A stretch of 64,000 bases of DNA from contig JBGUWU010000013.1 in NCBI GenBank assembly GCA_045221575.1, forward strand, positions 1 to 64,000. The letters run 5' to 3'. The notes under the pieces are model-generated. The model was given only the letters and a program-made list of their open reading frames with translations. It made no database searches and was not told where the DNA came from. The translations under genes and the position numbers were made by a program. This DNA comes from Scybalousia_A sp045221575 (lineage in GTDB: Bacteria; Bacteroidota; Bacteroidia; Bacteroidales; P3). Below, in pieces: positions 33,297-42,735 of the stretch (position 1 is the stretch's first letter; every line of letters starts with the position of its first letter).

Positions 33297-34445
33297 TTAT
33301 TTCTTTATTGACAATTCAGCTTTAAGACCTAAAGAGAAACTAAGTTGTTTTGTTTCTGTTGTGAGATTTGTTTTAGTATCTAACTTATGGTATAGTTCTG
33401 TAAAGAAAGCTATACTTGCATTTTGTTTTTTGTATAATGAGTAGTCAAAACGAGCGTAAAGCATTTTATTTTCAGGATAATATTCTCCAGGATTTCTTTG
33501 TGCTATATTGGAAAAAAATGGCGAACCATAGAAACTTATCATATCTTTAGAATAATAAAAACCTAATCTTGCGGTATAGTTCTTTCCAAAGGCAGTAAGT
33601 TTTGTAAAGATGCCATTTCCTGCTTTAAAAAACCAAGTATCGTTTTTCAAAGCCTTACAATAAAGCCAATCTACTGAGAATATTAGACCATAAAGTTTTG
33701 AATACGGAAGTACAATCATATAATTTAATCCAAAGTTACCATTAAGCCAATGGTCTAAATCCAAGTTTGCTAACGTGTCTAACTCTCCTCCGTGATGTTG
33801 CCACATAAAAGAATAGTCAAAAAACAAAGAATGTTTTTTTGAATAGTCGGTGTTTATTGTTCCACTCAGACCTAAAAGAAAACTCTCTCTATTTACATCA
33901 TTAACAAAATTAAAGTTTTGCCAATTTACCCAAATTTCATTTTGCCAATATTTTGAATAATATCTTAGTTGCAAACCTTCTTCTTCGTCCATTGAAAAAT
34001 CTAATTCAGGATTCCAAAGAGCAATATCCAATCCATGACCATCTTTATTGTCTATGTTACCTATTAACAGAGAAGTTTTTTCATTTATCTGCCAAGTAAA
34101 ACGTAAGAAAGGTAGGAAATGAATAAGCTTTTGTTGATTGTTTTCATCATATTCTGGTACTGACACATAATTATACAAAGGATATTCATTCGCTCCCCAA
34201 TAACGCAAAGCATTTACACCTAAAGAAAACTTAATATCATCATTTATCTTGTAGGAAAGATGAGGCTGAATTCTTATTCCTCCAAGAGTATAACCGTATG
34301 CAATATGACGTTTAAACTCGTGATTATTAAATAATCCTTGTGCGCTAAATTCAAAAGAAAGATTACGTTCTTTACTCACCGAATCTTGAGCAAAAGCTGA
34401 ATTAAAACAGATAACTAATGCCAATATAAAAATCCACTTTTTCAT
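33297..34445 (-). CDS. Predicted outer-membrane beta-barrel protein
   Basis: 382 residues with a signal peptide (cleavage after FAQ, residue 20). The mature protein alternates aromatic and polar residues in many short strands (FRFTWQINEKTSLLIGN-like segments, WQNEIWVNWQNF) and ends in a strand with Leu-Ser-Phe-Ser pattern, typical of outer-membrane barrels. I do not recognise the family. Its ATG overlaps the stop of the upstream gene by one base, so the two are coupled. Confidence 0.72.
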   Translation of the reverse strand: MKKWIFILALVICFNSAFAQDSVSKERNLSFEFSAQGLFNNHEFKRHIAYGYTLGGIRIQPHLSYKINDDIKFSLGVNALRYWGANEYPLYNYVSVPEYDENNQQKLIHFLPFLRFTWQINEKTSLLIGNIDNKDGHGLDIALWNPELDFSMDEEEGLQLRYYSKYWQNEIWVNWQNFNFVNDVNRESFLLGLSGTINTDYSKKHSLFFDYSFMWQHHGGELDTLANLDLDHWLNGNFGLNYMIVLPYSKLYGLIFSVDWLYCKALKNDTWFFKAGNGIFTKLTAFGKNYTARLGFYYSKDMISFYGSPFFSNIAQRNPGEYYPENKMLYARFDYSLYKKQNASIAFFTELYHKLDTKTNLTTETKQLSFSLGLKAELSIKK

Positions 34446-35020
34446 TATTGAGGTAATTTTGTTATTATTCTTAGATTAGTATCAATATTCATGCTATCAA
34501 ACTGAGTTTTATTTAGTTTATTTGCATTTATTACAATATTATTTATTTCTTTTGGGATATTTTCTATAGTATTGCTATAATAATAAAGAAACAACGTATC
34601 TTTCTTTGCGAGATAACATATATTAAGAGAATTTATAACAAATTCTTGGTCAATACTGTCTTTATTTATTGTAGAGAACCTAACTAATCCTTCTTTTGTT
34701 TGTTCATCATGTATTTCTACACTTACATTAATTGAATCCTTGTCCGTAATTGCTATTTTATAATTCATAACAGCAATATCTTCTTTTGGTTTTACTTTAT
34801 CTTGTGAAAAACCATAAGCAAGAGCCATCATAAGTAAGGCTATAATCACAAAAGGAAACAATCCTAAAATAAGTAACCAAGTCCATTGAACTCTATGTTT
34901 TGTAAGTTTTTTTATCTCATCTATTTCTAAAACACCTCTATTTATTTTTTTTCTTATTTTTACTCGTTGCACTATAGAAACAATAATAAGTACTAAGGCT
35001 AATGCTAATATTATTTTCAT
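34445..35020 (-). CDS. Inner-membrane protein of unknown function
   Basis: 191 residues with a hydrophobic N-terminus (about 1-20), a basic cytoplasmic loop with KIRKKINRG and a second helix (about 49-70), then a soluble domain of about 120 residues, probably periplasmic, with Ile/Asp-rich beta-like sequence. No family recognised. It is translationally coupled to the barrel protein downstream, which hints at a joint envelope role. A minus-strand TACTTTTG box lies at 35044-35051. Confidence 0.68.
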   Translation of the reverse strand: MKIILALALVLIIVSIVQRVKIRKKINRGVLEIDEIKKLTKHRVQWTWLLILGLFPFVIIALLMMALAYGFSQDKVKPKEDIAVMNYKIAITDKDSINVSVEIHDEQTKEGLVRFSTINKDSIDQEFVINSLNICYLAKKDTLFLYYYSNTIENIPKEINNIVINANKLNKTQFDSMNIDTNLRIITKLPQ

Positions 35021-35113
35021 TTCACTTGCGTTTATTTTGACAGCAAAAGTAAAAAAAAAAAAGCAATTAAGTTTAAAACATCTATTTTTCTTTTCAATTT
35101 TTAAATATTTTTG

Positions 35114-35121
35114 TAACTTTG
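35114..35121 (+). promoter_or_regulatory. -7 box (TAACTTTG) for the deoxynucleoside kinase operon
   Basis: A consensus -7 box lies 33 bases before the start codon; the -33 region is only T-rich. Across the spacer, TACTTTTG on the other strand (35044-35051) would serve the divergent membrane-protein gene. Confidence 0.55.
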
Positions 35122-35154
35122 CCGTTCAAATAAGAAATAATATTTATATAAATA

Positions 35155-35766
35155 ATGTACGTTGCTATAGCAGGAAATATTGGAAGCGGAAAAACAACCT
35201 TAACGACCATGTTAGCAAAACATTTTGCTTGGACTCCGTTATATGAAGAATTAGACGACAATCCTTATATATCGGATTTTTATGCAGATATGAGAAGATG
35301 GGCTTTCAACTTGCAAATATATTTTCTTCATAAACGTTTTGCAAATGTCATTAATTGCTATAACAATAATGAGAACATAATTCAAGACCGAACTCTTTAT
35401 GAAGATGCGTATATATTTGCTCCTAATCTTTATAGCATGGGATTACTTTCTGATAAAGATTACGGCACTTATCTCTCTCTTTTTAATCTAATGATTTCTC
35501 TAACACCAAAGCCTGATTTACTTATATACCTTAAAGCTTCAGTTCCTACTCTTATAAATCTTATAACCAAAAGAGGTAGAGTTTATGAATCTTCTATTCG
35601 TTTAGATTATATTACTTCTTTAAACAAAAGATATGAAGAATGGATTGAATCATACGAAGGAAGAAAGCTTGTAATAGATGTAGATACACTAAACATAATA
35701 GACAATCCTCAAGATTTAGGAACAGTTATAGAAAAGATTAATGCAGAAATTAATGGTTTATTTTAA
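35155..35766 (+). CDS. Deoxynucleoside kinase
   Basis: dNK-family kinase that phosphorylates deoxynucleosides in the salvage pathway. 203 residues: P-loop GNIGSGKT at 7-14, EELDDNPYI near 31-39, the QDRTLYEDAYIF substrate motif, and the RGR lid sequence in ITKRGRVYE. Substrate choice (dA/dC or dG) cannot be read. It is first in a run with kdsB nine bases downstream and the HU-SPOR gene after it. Confidence 0.9.
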   Translation: MYVAIAGNIGSGKTTLTTMLAKHFAWTPLYEELDDNPYISDFYADMRRWAFNLQIYFLHKRFANVINCYNNNENIIQDRTLYEDAYIFAPNLYSMGLLSDKDYGTYLSLFNLMISLTPKPDLLIYLKASVPTLINLITKRGRVYESSIRLDYITSLNKRYEEWIESYEGRKLVIDVDTLNIIDNPQDLGTVIEKINAEINGLF

Positions 35767-35775
35767 TTTTACAGA

Positions 35776-36537
35776 ATGAGAACAATTGCTATCATACCAG
35801 CACGCTATCAATCTTCACGTTTTGAAGGAAAACCATTGGCTTTAATAAATAATAAACCAATGATTATGTGGGTTTATGATAGTGTAAAACATTCTAATCT
35901 TTTCGATGAAGTCTTGGTTGCTACAGATGATACCAGAATTTTAAAAGAAGTAGAAAAACATAATGGCAAAGCAATGATGACTTCTTCGTCTCTATCTTGC
36001 GGAACAGAAAGATGTAAAGCCGTTGTGGAAATATTAGAAGAACAAGGTAAGAGTTTCGACGTGGCTATAAACATTCAAGGTGATGAACCTCTAATCAAAA
36101 AAGAACAAATACAAAAAGTTTTAGATGGATTTATAAAGACAAATGCAGATATAGTAACTCTTCGTAAAGAGATAGAGGATTACAAAGATGTAGAGGATAG
36201 TAATGTTGTTAAGGTAGTTTGTGGAAGAAACAATAAAGCGTTGTACTTTTCTCGTTCTGTTATTCCTTTCGATAGAGAAACAACAGGAGAAAACAATATT
36301 GGCAAAGGAATATATTTTAAACACATTGGAATATATGGATATAAAACAAGTGTTTTAAAAGAAATATGTTCTCTACCTGAAAGTCTATTAGAAAGAACCG
36401 AGAAATTAGAACAATTACGTTGGTTAGAAAATGGATATAACATCATAGTCAATAAAACAGATATAGATACCATTGGTGTTGATACACCTCAAGATTTAGA
36501 AAACGTAATAAGAATAATCAATAAGAACAATATATAA
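35776..36537 (+). CDS. kdsB: CMP-KDO synthetase
   Basis: Activates 3-deoxy-manno-octulosonate with CTP for lipid A-core assembly. 253 residues: IIPARYQSSRFEGKPL near 6-21, VATDD, INIQGDEPLI, FSRSVIPFDRE, HIGIYGYK and the C-terminal TDIDTIGVDTPQDLE. Normal length. It shows that the organism makes KDO-containing lipopolysaccharide. Confidence 0.96.
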   Translation: MRTIAIIPARYQSSRFEGKPLALINNKPMIMWVYDSVKHSNLFDEVLVATDDTRILKEVEKHNGKAMMTSSSLSCGTERCKAVVEILEEQGKSFDVAINIQGDEPLIKKEQIQKVLDGFIKTNADIVTLRKEIEDYKDVEDSNVVKVVCGRNNKALYFSRSVIPFDRETTGENNIGKGIYFKHIGIYGYKTSVLKEICSLPESLLERTEKLEQLRWLENGYNIIVNKTDIDTIGVDTPQDLENVIRIINKNNI

Positions 36538-36538
36538 T

Positions 36539-38077
36539 ATGAACGTTGTAGAAAATTTATACGAATATTTAAAGCACAATACCAATGCTGAAATACCAGG
36601 ATTAGGTACTTTTAGTGTTAAGACATCATCTGCTCAAATCAATGAGTCTGCAGGAACTATCATTCCTCCTTCTCGTAAAGTTGTTTTTGAAAAAAAATTA
36701 GAAGGCAACAAAGATTTTATCTCTTTTATGTCTAAAAGAGAGTTCATTTCTTTAGAAACTTCTGAAACATGGATAAAACAATATTCAGATTCTTTGATAA
36801 ATAAATTAAGCAAAGGCGAAACTATAAAATTAGATAAACTTGGAACATTAAAACAAGGCTATGTCGGAGAATATACTTTTACTCCAGAAGATAACCTTAA
36901 TCTTATGGACGATGTTTTCGCTCTTGGTGAACTAAAACACATAAAAACATATAGAGCAGAAAACGAAAAAATAGATTTAATCCACACTAAGACAACTCCT
37001 ATTACTGAACCTATTGAGAAGATTGAACAAACTGAACAAGAAAATATTGCTAAAACAATAGCAGAATCAGAAACTATAAGTACAGAAAATAGAATACAAG
37101 AAACTCAGCAAGAAACTCAAGACCGAATTTCTCAACACGAAGAAATAAAAGTAGATTCTCCAACTCCAATAAATGCAGGTGAAGAAGTAGAACCTTTATC
37201 TGTGGATATTGCTTTAAACAATGAAGCGAAAGAATCTACTCCTATAAAAGAAGAGACAAAGGCTGAAGAAAATCCAGAAGAAACTCAACAGCCAGAACAA
37301 GTTGAAGAAGAGAAAAAAGAAGAAACCATAGATGATTTACAGAAAGAAGCTATGGCTATCCTTAACAAATACAATCACCCTTCTGAAAAAGGAAAGAAAA
37401 AGAAGAAAAAACAAAAAGATGGAAAGAAGAAAAGAAAGATTTGGTTTATAATCTTTTGGATTGTTTTAGCATTGTTATTATTGTGTGCTGGTTTTGTAGG
37501 AGCTCATTATATGGGTTGGTTGAAAGATGTTAGTTTCCTTAAACCTGTTACCGACAAACTTTCATATTATATCCCTGTTAGAGAAGTAACAAAGGCTAAA
37601 CCTGTTGCTCAACCTATTGCAACTCCAACTCAAGAAGAAAACGAGCCAATAGAAGTTTCTCCAACAGAAGTTTTAAAAGAAGAAGTGCTTAACCATGAAG
37701 GACTGAATGCAGCACCAACAAACAGAAATCAAACTGTAAAAACAACAAAACCAACTCCAAAACAAAAAACTCAAGAAACTAAAACAAAAGAACCAGAAGC
37801 TCCTGTTGTAGATAATTCTCCTGTATTAGTTCAAAATCATTCTAAATTAGGTTTTGATGTTGTAGGAGGAACCTTTGACAGTAAACAAAAAGCAGAGGTA
37901 GGTGCAAGAAAAGCACGTTCTTTAGGTTATGATGGATATGTTATATCTAAAATAAAGAATGGAAACCCTATCTATTATGTTAGTTACGGTTCAAGAAGGA
38001 CTTTCAAAGAAGCTACAGATTTAATGCAGGGAATGGTTAATAAGATGGGCGGTTCTTATTACGTAATGTCAAGATAA
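36539..38077 (+). CDS. HU-CCDC81 and SPOR domain protein
   Basis: 512-residue bitopic protein. The N-terminus (about 1-150) has two HU-like (CCDC81-type) domains, with AEIPGLGTFSVKT and KGETIKLDKLGTLK; then an acidic Gln/Glu/Thr-rich linker, a Lys-rich stretch before one membrane helix (about 300-325), a Thr/Pro/Gln linker and a C-terminal SPOR domain (about 435-510, FDVVGGTFDSKQKAE). The SPOR end should bind denuded peptidoglycan in the periplasm and the HU part faces the cytoplasm; a link between nucleoid or cytoskeleton and division site is an inference. It starts one base after kdsB. Confidence 0.88.
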   Translation: MNVVENLYEYLKHNTNAEIPGLGTFSVKTSSAQINESAGTIIPPSRKVVFEKKLEGNKDFISFMSKREFISLETSETWIKQYSDSLINKLSKGETIKLDKLGTLKQGYVGEYTFTPEDNLNLMDDVFALGELKHIKTYRAENEKIDLIHTKTTPITEPIEKIEQTEQENIAKTIAESETISTENRIQETQQETQDRISQHEEIKVDSPTPINAGEEVEPLSVDIALNNEAKESTPIKEETKAEENPEETQQPEQVEEEKKEETIDDLQKEAMAILNKYNHPSEKGKKKKKKQKDGKKKRKIWFIIFWIVLALLLLCAGFVGAHYMGWLKDVSFLKPVTDKLSYYIPVREVTKAKPVAQPIATPTQEENEPIEVSPTEVLKEEVLNHEGLNAAPTNRNQTVKTTKPTPKQKTQETKTKEPEAPVVDNSPVLVQNHSKLGFDVVGGTFDSKQKAEVGARKARSLGYDGYVISKIKNGNPIYYVSYGSRRTFKEATDLMQGMVNKMGGSYYVMSR

Positions 38078-38089
38078 TATTACTTTAAT

Positions 38090-38275
38090 TAGTAATTAGA
38101 AATTAGTAATTAGAAATTGCGAAGAGTCTCCGTTAGCAGTAATGCTTGCGATAACGCATAGCAACTAAAGATATAATCGTTAATCCGTAATTACTAATTT
38201 CTAATTTCTTGCAGTAATTTGGTCGTTTTCTTCGAAGCCACACCAATTGCTAATTTCTAATTTCTCATTAAATTT
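38090..38275 (+). repeat. Family 1 repeat, copy R4 (complete)
   Basis: The most complete copy. A left end of TTAGAAATTAGTAATTAG units is followed by GAAGAGTCTCCGTTAGCAGT, the second module (CGCATAGCAACTAAAGATAT... CGTTAATCCG), TTGCAGTAATTTGG and core, then right end AATTGCTAATTTCTAATTTC. It begins 12 bases after the HU-SPOR stop and ends at the M16 start codon. Confidence 0.88.
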
Positions 38276-38279
38276 AGTA

Positions 38280-39506
38280 ATGGATTATCCATACAGATTA
38301 CATACATTATCAAACGGAATACGTCTTATTCATAAACATACAGACTCTCAAGTGGCGCATCTTGGTGTTACTATTGATGTAGGAAGCCGAGATGAAAGTC
38401 CTGAAGAAAATGGCATGGCACATTTTATTGAGCATTGTATCTTTAAAGGAACAGAAAGACGGTCTTCCTCTCGAATTCTATCACGAATAGACGGAGTAGG
38501 TGGAGAACTAAATGCTTACACTACTAAAGAAGAAACATCTGTGTTTTGCACTTTTTTAAATAAGCATTATGAAAGAGCAGCAGAGTTGCTTTCCGATATT
38601 ATTTTCAATTCCATATTCCCCGACAAAGAGTTAGAAAAAGAAAAATCTGTAATAATAGAAGAGATTAACTCCTATGAAGACTCTCCGATGGAACTTATTT
38701 ATGATGAGTTTGAAAGTTTAGTATTCGGAAACACCGGCTTAGGAAGAATGATTTTAGGAACAGAAGATAAGGTCAAGTCTTTTTCTTCCTCACAAGTCAT
38801 AGAATTTATTAAAAAGAATTGGGCGACAAACTTAATAGTTATCTCCACTGTAGGAGATATTAAATTTGAAAGATGGGTACGCTTAATAGAAAAGTTCTTC
38901 GGTCAAATCCCACTTAAACCTCTTGATAGACAAAGACGAGAAAAGTATAACTACATTCCACAACACAAAGAGTTTTTACGAGATACTTATCAAGCGCATA
39001 TCATGCTTGGAAGTCCTTGTTATGATTATACTTCAGATAAAAAAGTTGCTTTCTCCCTACTAAATAATATTCTTGGATCTTCAGCAATGAACTCTTGTTT
39101 AAATATGAATATTAGAGAAAAATATGGATTTACTTATTTAATAGAATCTTCTTATAACGCTTATAGCGATAATGGCATTTTTCAGATATACGCAGGAACT
39201 GATGAACAATATATCGACAAAACGTTATCGCTAATAAAAAAAGAACTGCAAAGAAAAGTTGATAAGCGTTTAACACAGTCCCAAATACATAAAGCAAAAG
39301 AGCAATTGAAAGGACAACTATCTATTCAAAACGATTACAATAGAGAAGAAATGCTTGCTATAGGTAAATCTCTTCTCAATTATAATAGAGTTCAGAGTTT
39401 AGAAGAAACTTTTTCTGATATAGATTCTATATCTGCAGAAGATATATTAGAAGTAGCTTCAGAAATATTTAATCTTGATAATTTTTCAACAATAATATAC
39501 AAATAA
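38280..39506 (+). CDS. M16 family zinc peptidase
   Basis: Insulinase/pitrilysin-type protease, about 408 residues. The inverted zinc motif HFIEH lies near 52-56 with the distal Glu in EEINSYEDSP; GVGGELNAYTTKEETSVF is the typical substrate-cleft segment, and the second half (EKYGFTYLIESSYNAYSDNG) is the inactive-like domain. No signal peptide. The frame is open upstream through repeat R4 from a TTG, but ATG 38280 gives the normal N-terminus MDYPYRLHTLSNGIRL. Confidence 0.93.
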   Translation: MDYPYRLHTLSNGIRLIHKHTDSQVAHLGVTIDVGSRDESPEENGMAHFIEHCIFKGTERRSSSRILSRIDGVGGELNAYTTKEETSVFCTFLNKHYERAAELLSDIIFNSIFPDKELEKEKSVIIEEINSYEDSPMELIYDEFESLVFGNTGLGRMILGTEDKVKSFSSSQVIEFIKKNWATNLIVISTVGDIKFERWVRLIEKFFGQIPLKPLDRQRREKYNYIPQHKEFLRDTYQAHIMLGSPCYDYTSDKKVAFSLLNNILGSSAMNSCLNMNIREKYGFTYLIESSYNAYSDNGIFQIYAGTDEQYIDKTLSLIKKELQRKVDKRLTQSQIHKAKEQLKGQLSIQNDYNREEMLAIGKSLLNYNRVQSLEETFSDIDSISAEDILEVASEIFNLDNFSTIIYK

Positions 39507-39601
39507 ATTAGAGAAGAGAAATTGTAAAGAAACAGTGAGAACGAAGAGACTAAAGCTGACAATAATATAAAGCGACTAAAGATATAAACTTTAGTCGCTT
39601 T
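39503..39601 (+). repeat. Family 1 repeat, copy R5 (degenerate) containing a hairpin
   Basis: Remnants of the left end (AATTAGAGAAGAGAAATTG) and of the second module (GAAGAGACTAAAGCTGACAA, then AGCGACTAAAGATATAA) are recognisable. It begins within the stop of the M16 gene. Its right part has become a perfect hairpin. Confidence 0.55.
39569..39601. terminator. Bidirectional terminator hairpin between M16 and leuS
   Basis: A 13-bp perfect stem AAAGCGACTAAAG / CTTTAGTCGCTTT has a 7-base loop and lies between two convergent genes. The left arm matches the second module of family 1. Confidence 0.7.
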
Positions 39602-39628
39602 GTGTTATTACAAGCAGAGACTTCCCTG

Positions 39629-42451
39629 CTATTTTACAACAATATTTACAATCTTACCTGGAACAAATATTACCTTAACTATTTCTTTTCCTTCCAAATG
39701 TTTTTGTAGTTGAGGATCATTTACAACTTCTTGTTTAATTTCTTCAGCATCTTTATCCAGAGGAAACTCTATAAATGCTTTTGTTTTTCCATTAACAGAA
39801 ATAGGATAACGATAATCTGTGTCTTTAAGATATTCTTCTAAATATTTAGGAAATTCTGCGTATGTAATAGTTGATTCTTCTCCCATCAAGTGCCATAGTT
39901 CCTCAGCTATATGAGGTGCAAATGGAGAGATAAGAATACATAATGGTTTAAGTATTGCTTTCTTATGACAATGCTTATCTGTTAGTTCATTACAAATAAT
40001 CATAAATGTACTAACACAAGTATTCAAAGAAAAACGTTCAACATCGTCTTCCACTTTCTTTATTGTCCTATGAAGAAGTTGAAGTTCTTGTTTTGTCGGT
40101 TCTTCATCTGTTAAACAAAGTCCATCATTATTAACATACAAACGCCAGAACTTTTTAAGAAAACGGCTTACACCTTCTATACCTTGAACGTCCCAAGGTT
40201 TGGATTGTTCAACAGGACCAAGAAACATTTCATATAAACGCAAAGTATCTGCTCCATATCTCTCAACAAGAGAATCTGGGTTAATAACATTATAAAGACT
40301 CTTAGACATTTTTTCTACCTCATTACCACAGATATATTTTCCTTCTTCCAAAACAAATTCTGCATTTTCAAACTCTGCTCTCCATTTTCTCAAAGCCTCT
40401 ATATCCACTACATTATTTGCATCTACAAGAGATATATCTATATGTATTGGGTCAGTATCATAATCCTGTTTAAGATTATAAGAAACGTATGTATCAACAT
40501 TAGGAGTTGTATCTAAGTCTTCGTTAGTCTTATCTTGTTTTACTCTATATACAAAACAACTCTTTCCTTGTATCATACCCTGATTAACTAATCGTTGATA
40601 AGGTTCATCTTTGCAAGCAATACCTATATCAAATAAGAACTTAGATATAAACCTTGAATAAAGCAAATGACCTGTTGCATGTTCTGAGCCTCCTACGTAT
40701 AAATCAACATTTTGCCAATATTCATTAGCTTGCTTAGAAAAGAACTCATTTTCGTTATTTGGGTCCATATATCTAAGAGAATAAGCATTAGAGCCTGCAA
40801 AGCCAGGCATAGTATTAGTTTCATAAGGGTAACCTTCTTCTGTGTGCCAATTCTCTGCTCGTGCCAAAGGAGGTTCTCCATTCTCTGTTGGCAGATAAGA
40901 AGAAACTTCTGGCAAAAGTAAAGGAAGCTGTTCAATGTTTAGTGTTTGTGGAATACCATCTTTATAATATACAGGGAAAGGTTCTCCCCAATATCTTTGA
41001 CGAGAAAATATTGCATCTCTCAAACGATAATTGGTTGTTGCATAACCAAGTTGATGTTCTTCTATATAGTCTATTGCTTTATTGATAGCTTCTTTCACTT
41101 CAAAACCATTAAGGAATCCTGAGTGAATCATTTTTCCTTCTTTAGCATCACGACTTTCTTTCCAAGCGTATGTATTACTCTCCTGCTCTCCCTCTGGTAG
41201 TACTACTTCAAGAATAGGAAGCATAAATTTCTTTGCAAATGCAAAGTCTCTACTATCATGAGCTGGAACTGCCATAATTGCTCCTGTTCCATAACCCATA
41301 AGAACGTAGTCAGAGATATAAATAGGTATCTGTTTATTATTTATTGGATTGATAGCGTATGCTCCTGTAAAAATACCACTAACTTGTTTTACGTCAGCTT
41401 CTCTTTCTCTTTCAGAACGAGATTTTGTTTGTTCAATATAATGTTTTACTTCTATTTTATAGTTTTGAGTTGTTATTTTGCTAACAAGAGGATGTTCTGG
41501 TGAAAGGACCATGAAACTTACTCCAAAAATTGTATCTGCTCTTGTTGTAAAAACTTCCAAAACATCATCAAAGCCTTTTATTTTAAAATAAACAGCACAA
41601 CCTCTACTCTTTCCTATCCAATTTCTTTGAACTTCTTTTATACTATCTGTCCAATCCAAAGTTTCCAAACCACTAAGAAGTCTTTCTGCATAAGCGGTTA
41701 TTCTTAATGACCATTGTTGCATTGGCTTTCTTTCAACAGGATAACCTCCTCTAACACTAACTCCATTAACTACCTCATCATTTGCTAATACGGTTCCAAG
41801 TTTTTCACACCAATTAACCATAGAAACAGATAGATAAGCCAAACGGTAATTCATCAAAACATCACTCTTTTCTTTTTCTGAATAAGCATTCCATTCTTCA
41901 GCAGAAAAAACAAGTTGTTTTGTTTGTGCAACGTTTAAGTTTTCAGAACCTTCTTTTTCAAACCTCTCTATCAAATTTGAGATTGGTTGAGCCTTTTGTG
42001 TTTCGTTACAAAAATAAGAATTAAACAATTGAATAAAAGTCCATTGTGTCCATTTATAGTATTTAGGATCGCAAGTTCTAACTTCTCTGTCCCAATCATA
42101 AGAAAGACCTATCAAATCCAATTGTTGTTTATATCTTTCTATGTTTTTTTCAGTAGTAATAGCAGGGTGTTGTCCGGTTTGAATAGCATATTGTTCAGCA
42201 GGCAAACCGTATGAATCAAAACCCATAGGATGTAATACATTAAAGCCTTTTAAACGTTTATATCTCGCAAATATATCAGAAGCAATGTAACCTAATGGAT
42301 GTCCAACATGAAGTCCTGCACCACTTGGGTAAGGAAACATATCTAAAACATAGTATTTCTGTTTGCTATTATCTATTTCTGTCTTATAAGTTTTGTTTTC
42401 TTTCCAAAACTTTTGCCATTTCTTTTCAATTGAGTTAAAATGATATTCCAT
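39629..42451 (-). CDS. leuS: Leucyl-tRNA synthetase
   Basis: Class I synthetase of 940 residues. The ATP site HVGH is at 48-51 (in PYPSGAGLHVGHPLGY) and KMSKS near 713. The CP1 editing domain is present, with the TRADTIFGVSFMVLSPEHPL threonine-rich site and AVPAHDSRDFAFA. The bacterial LeuS architecture and length are normal, including an insertion before KMSKS and the C-terminal domain ending IVKVIFVPGKIVNIVVK. No anomaly. Confidence 0.97.
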   Translation of the reverse strand: MEYHFNSIEKKWQKFWKENKTYKTEIDNSKQKYYVLDMFPYPSGAGLHVGHPLGYIASDIFARYKRLKGFNVLHPMGFDSYGLPAEQYAIQTGQHPAITTEKNIERYKQQLDLIGLSYDWDREVRTCDPKYYKWTQWTFIQLFNSYFCNETQKAQPISNLIERFEKEGSENLNVAQTKQLVFSAEEWNAYSEKEKSDVLMNYRLAYLSVSMVNWCEKLGTVLANDEVVNGVSVRGGYPVERKPMQQWSLRITAYAERLLSGLETLDWTDSIKEVQRNWIGKSRGCAVYFKIKGFDDVLEVFTTRADTIFGVSFMVLSPEHPLVSKITTQNYKIEVKHYIEQTKSRSEREREADVKQVSGIFTGAYAINPINNKQIPIYISDYVLMGYGTGAIMAVPAHDSRDFAFAKKFMLPILEVVLPEGEQESNTYAWKESRDAKEGKMIHSGFLNGFEVKEAINKAIDYIEEHQLGYATTNYRLRDAIFSRQRYWGEPFPVYYKDGIPQTLNIEQLPLLLPEVSSYLPTENGEPPLARAENWHTEEGYPYETNTMPGFAGSNAYSLRYMDPNNENEFFSKQANEYWQNVDLYVGGSEHATGHLLYSRFISKFLFDIGIACKDEPYQRLVNQGMIQGKSCFVYRVKQDKTNEDLDTTPNVDTYVSYNLKQDYDTDPIHIDISLVDANNVVDIEALRKWRAEFENAEFVLEEGKYICGNEVEKMSKSLYNVINPDSLVERYGADTLRLYEMFLGPVEQSKPWDVQGIEGVSRFLKKFWRLYVNNDGLCLTDEEPTKQELQLLHRTIKKVEDDVERFSLNTCVSTFMIICNELTDKHCHKKAILKPLCILISPFAPHIAEELWHLMGEESTITYAEFPKYLEEYLKDTDYRYPISVNGKTKAFIEFPLDKDAEEIKQEVVNDPQLQKHLEGKEIVKVIFVPGKIVNIVVK

Positions 42452-42534
42452 TATGTAAAAATTTTTGCAAAATTACAAAAACTTTTAAAACTAATATTGA
42501 CCTACAACAATTAATATATTTTATTTAATTCACA

Positions 42535-42665
42535 AAACGCCGTTTTTGAAAAAAAAGAGTTGATTTTTGAAAAAAAAGAGTTGGTTTTTGTAGTAAAAAG
42601 ATTTGATTTTAAAAATTTAAATCTTGATCTTTTTATATTAAAATCAAGTCTTTTTTTGGCAAGTT
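42535..42665. repeat. Family 2 module array
   Basis: Consecutive words AACGCCGTTTTTG, AAAGAGTTGATTTTTG, AAAGAGTTGGTTTTTG, AAAGATTTGATTTT, AAATCTTGATCTTTTT and AAATCAAGTCTTTTTTT. The unit is about 24 bases. It is in the 284-base spacer upstream of leuS, so any effect would be on the leuS leader or on the mRNA end of the DUF4293 gene. Confidence 0.72.
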
Positions 42666-42680
42666 TAAATCCACGAATAG

Positions 42681-42713
42681 AAAAAGAGAACAAACCAATG
42701 ATTTGTTCTCTTT
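42681..42713 (-). terminator. Terminator after the DUF4293 gene
   Basis: A 12-bp stem (AAAGAGAACAAA with TTTGTTCTCTTT) and a 7-base loop are followed by a T run on the minus strand. Confidence 0.75.
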
Positions 42714-42735
42714 AATTTATTTAAAATCTAAGTTT

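Noticed and set aside
38249..38280. Upstream TTG start for the M16 peptidase
   Set aside because: The extension would be translated from the family 1 repeat. ATG 38280 gives the normal family N-terminus.
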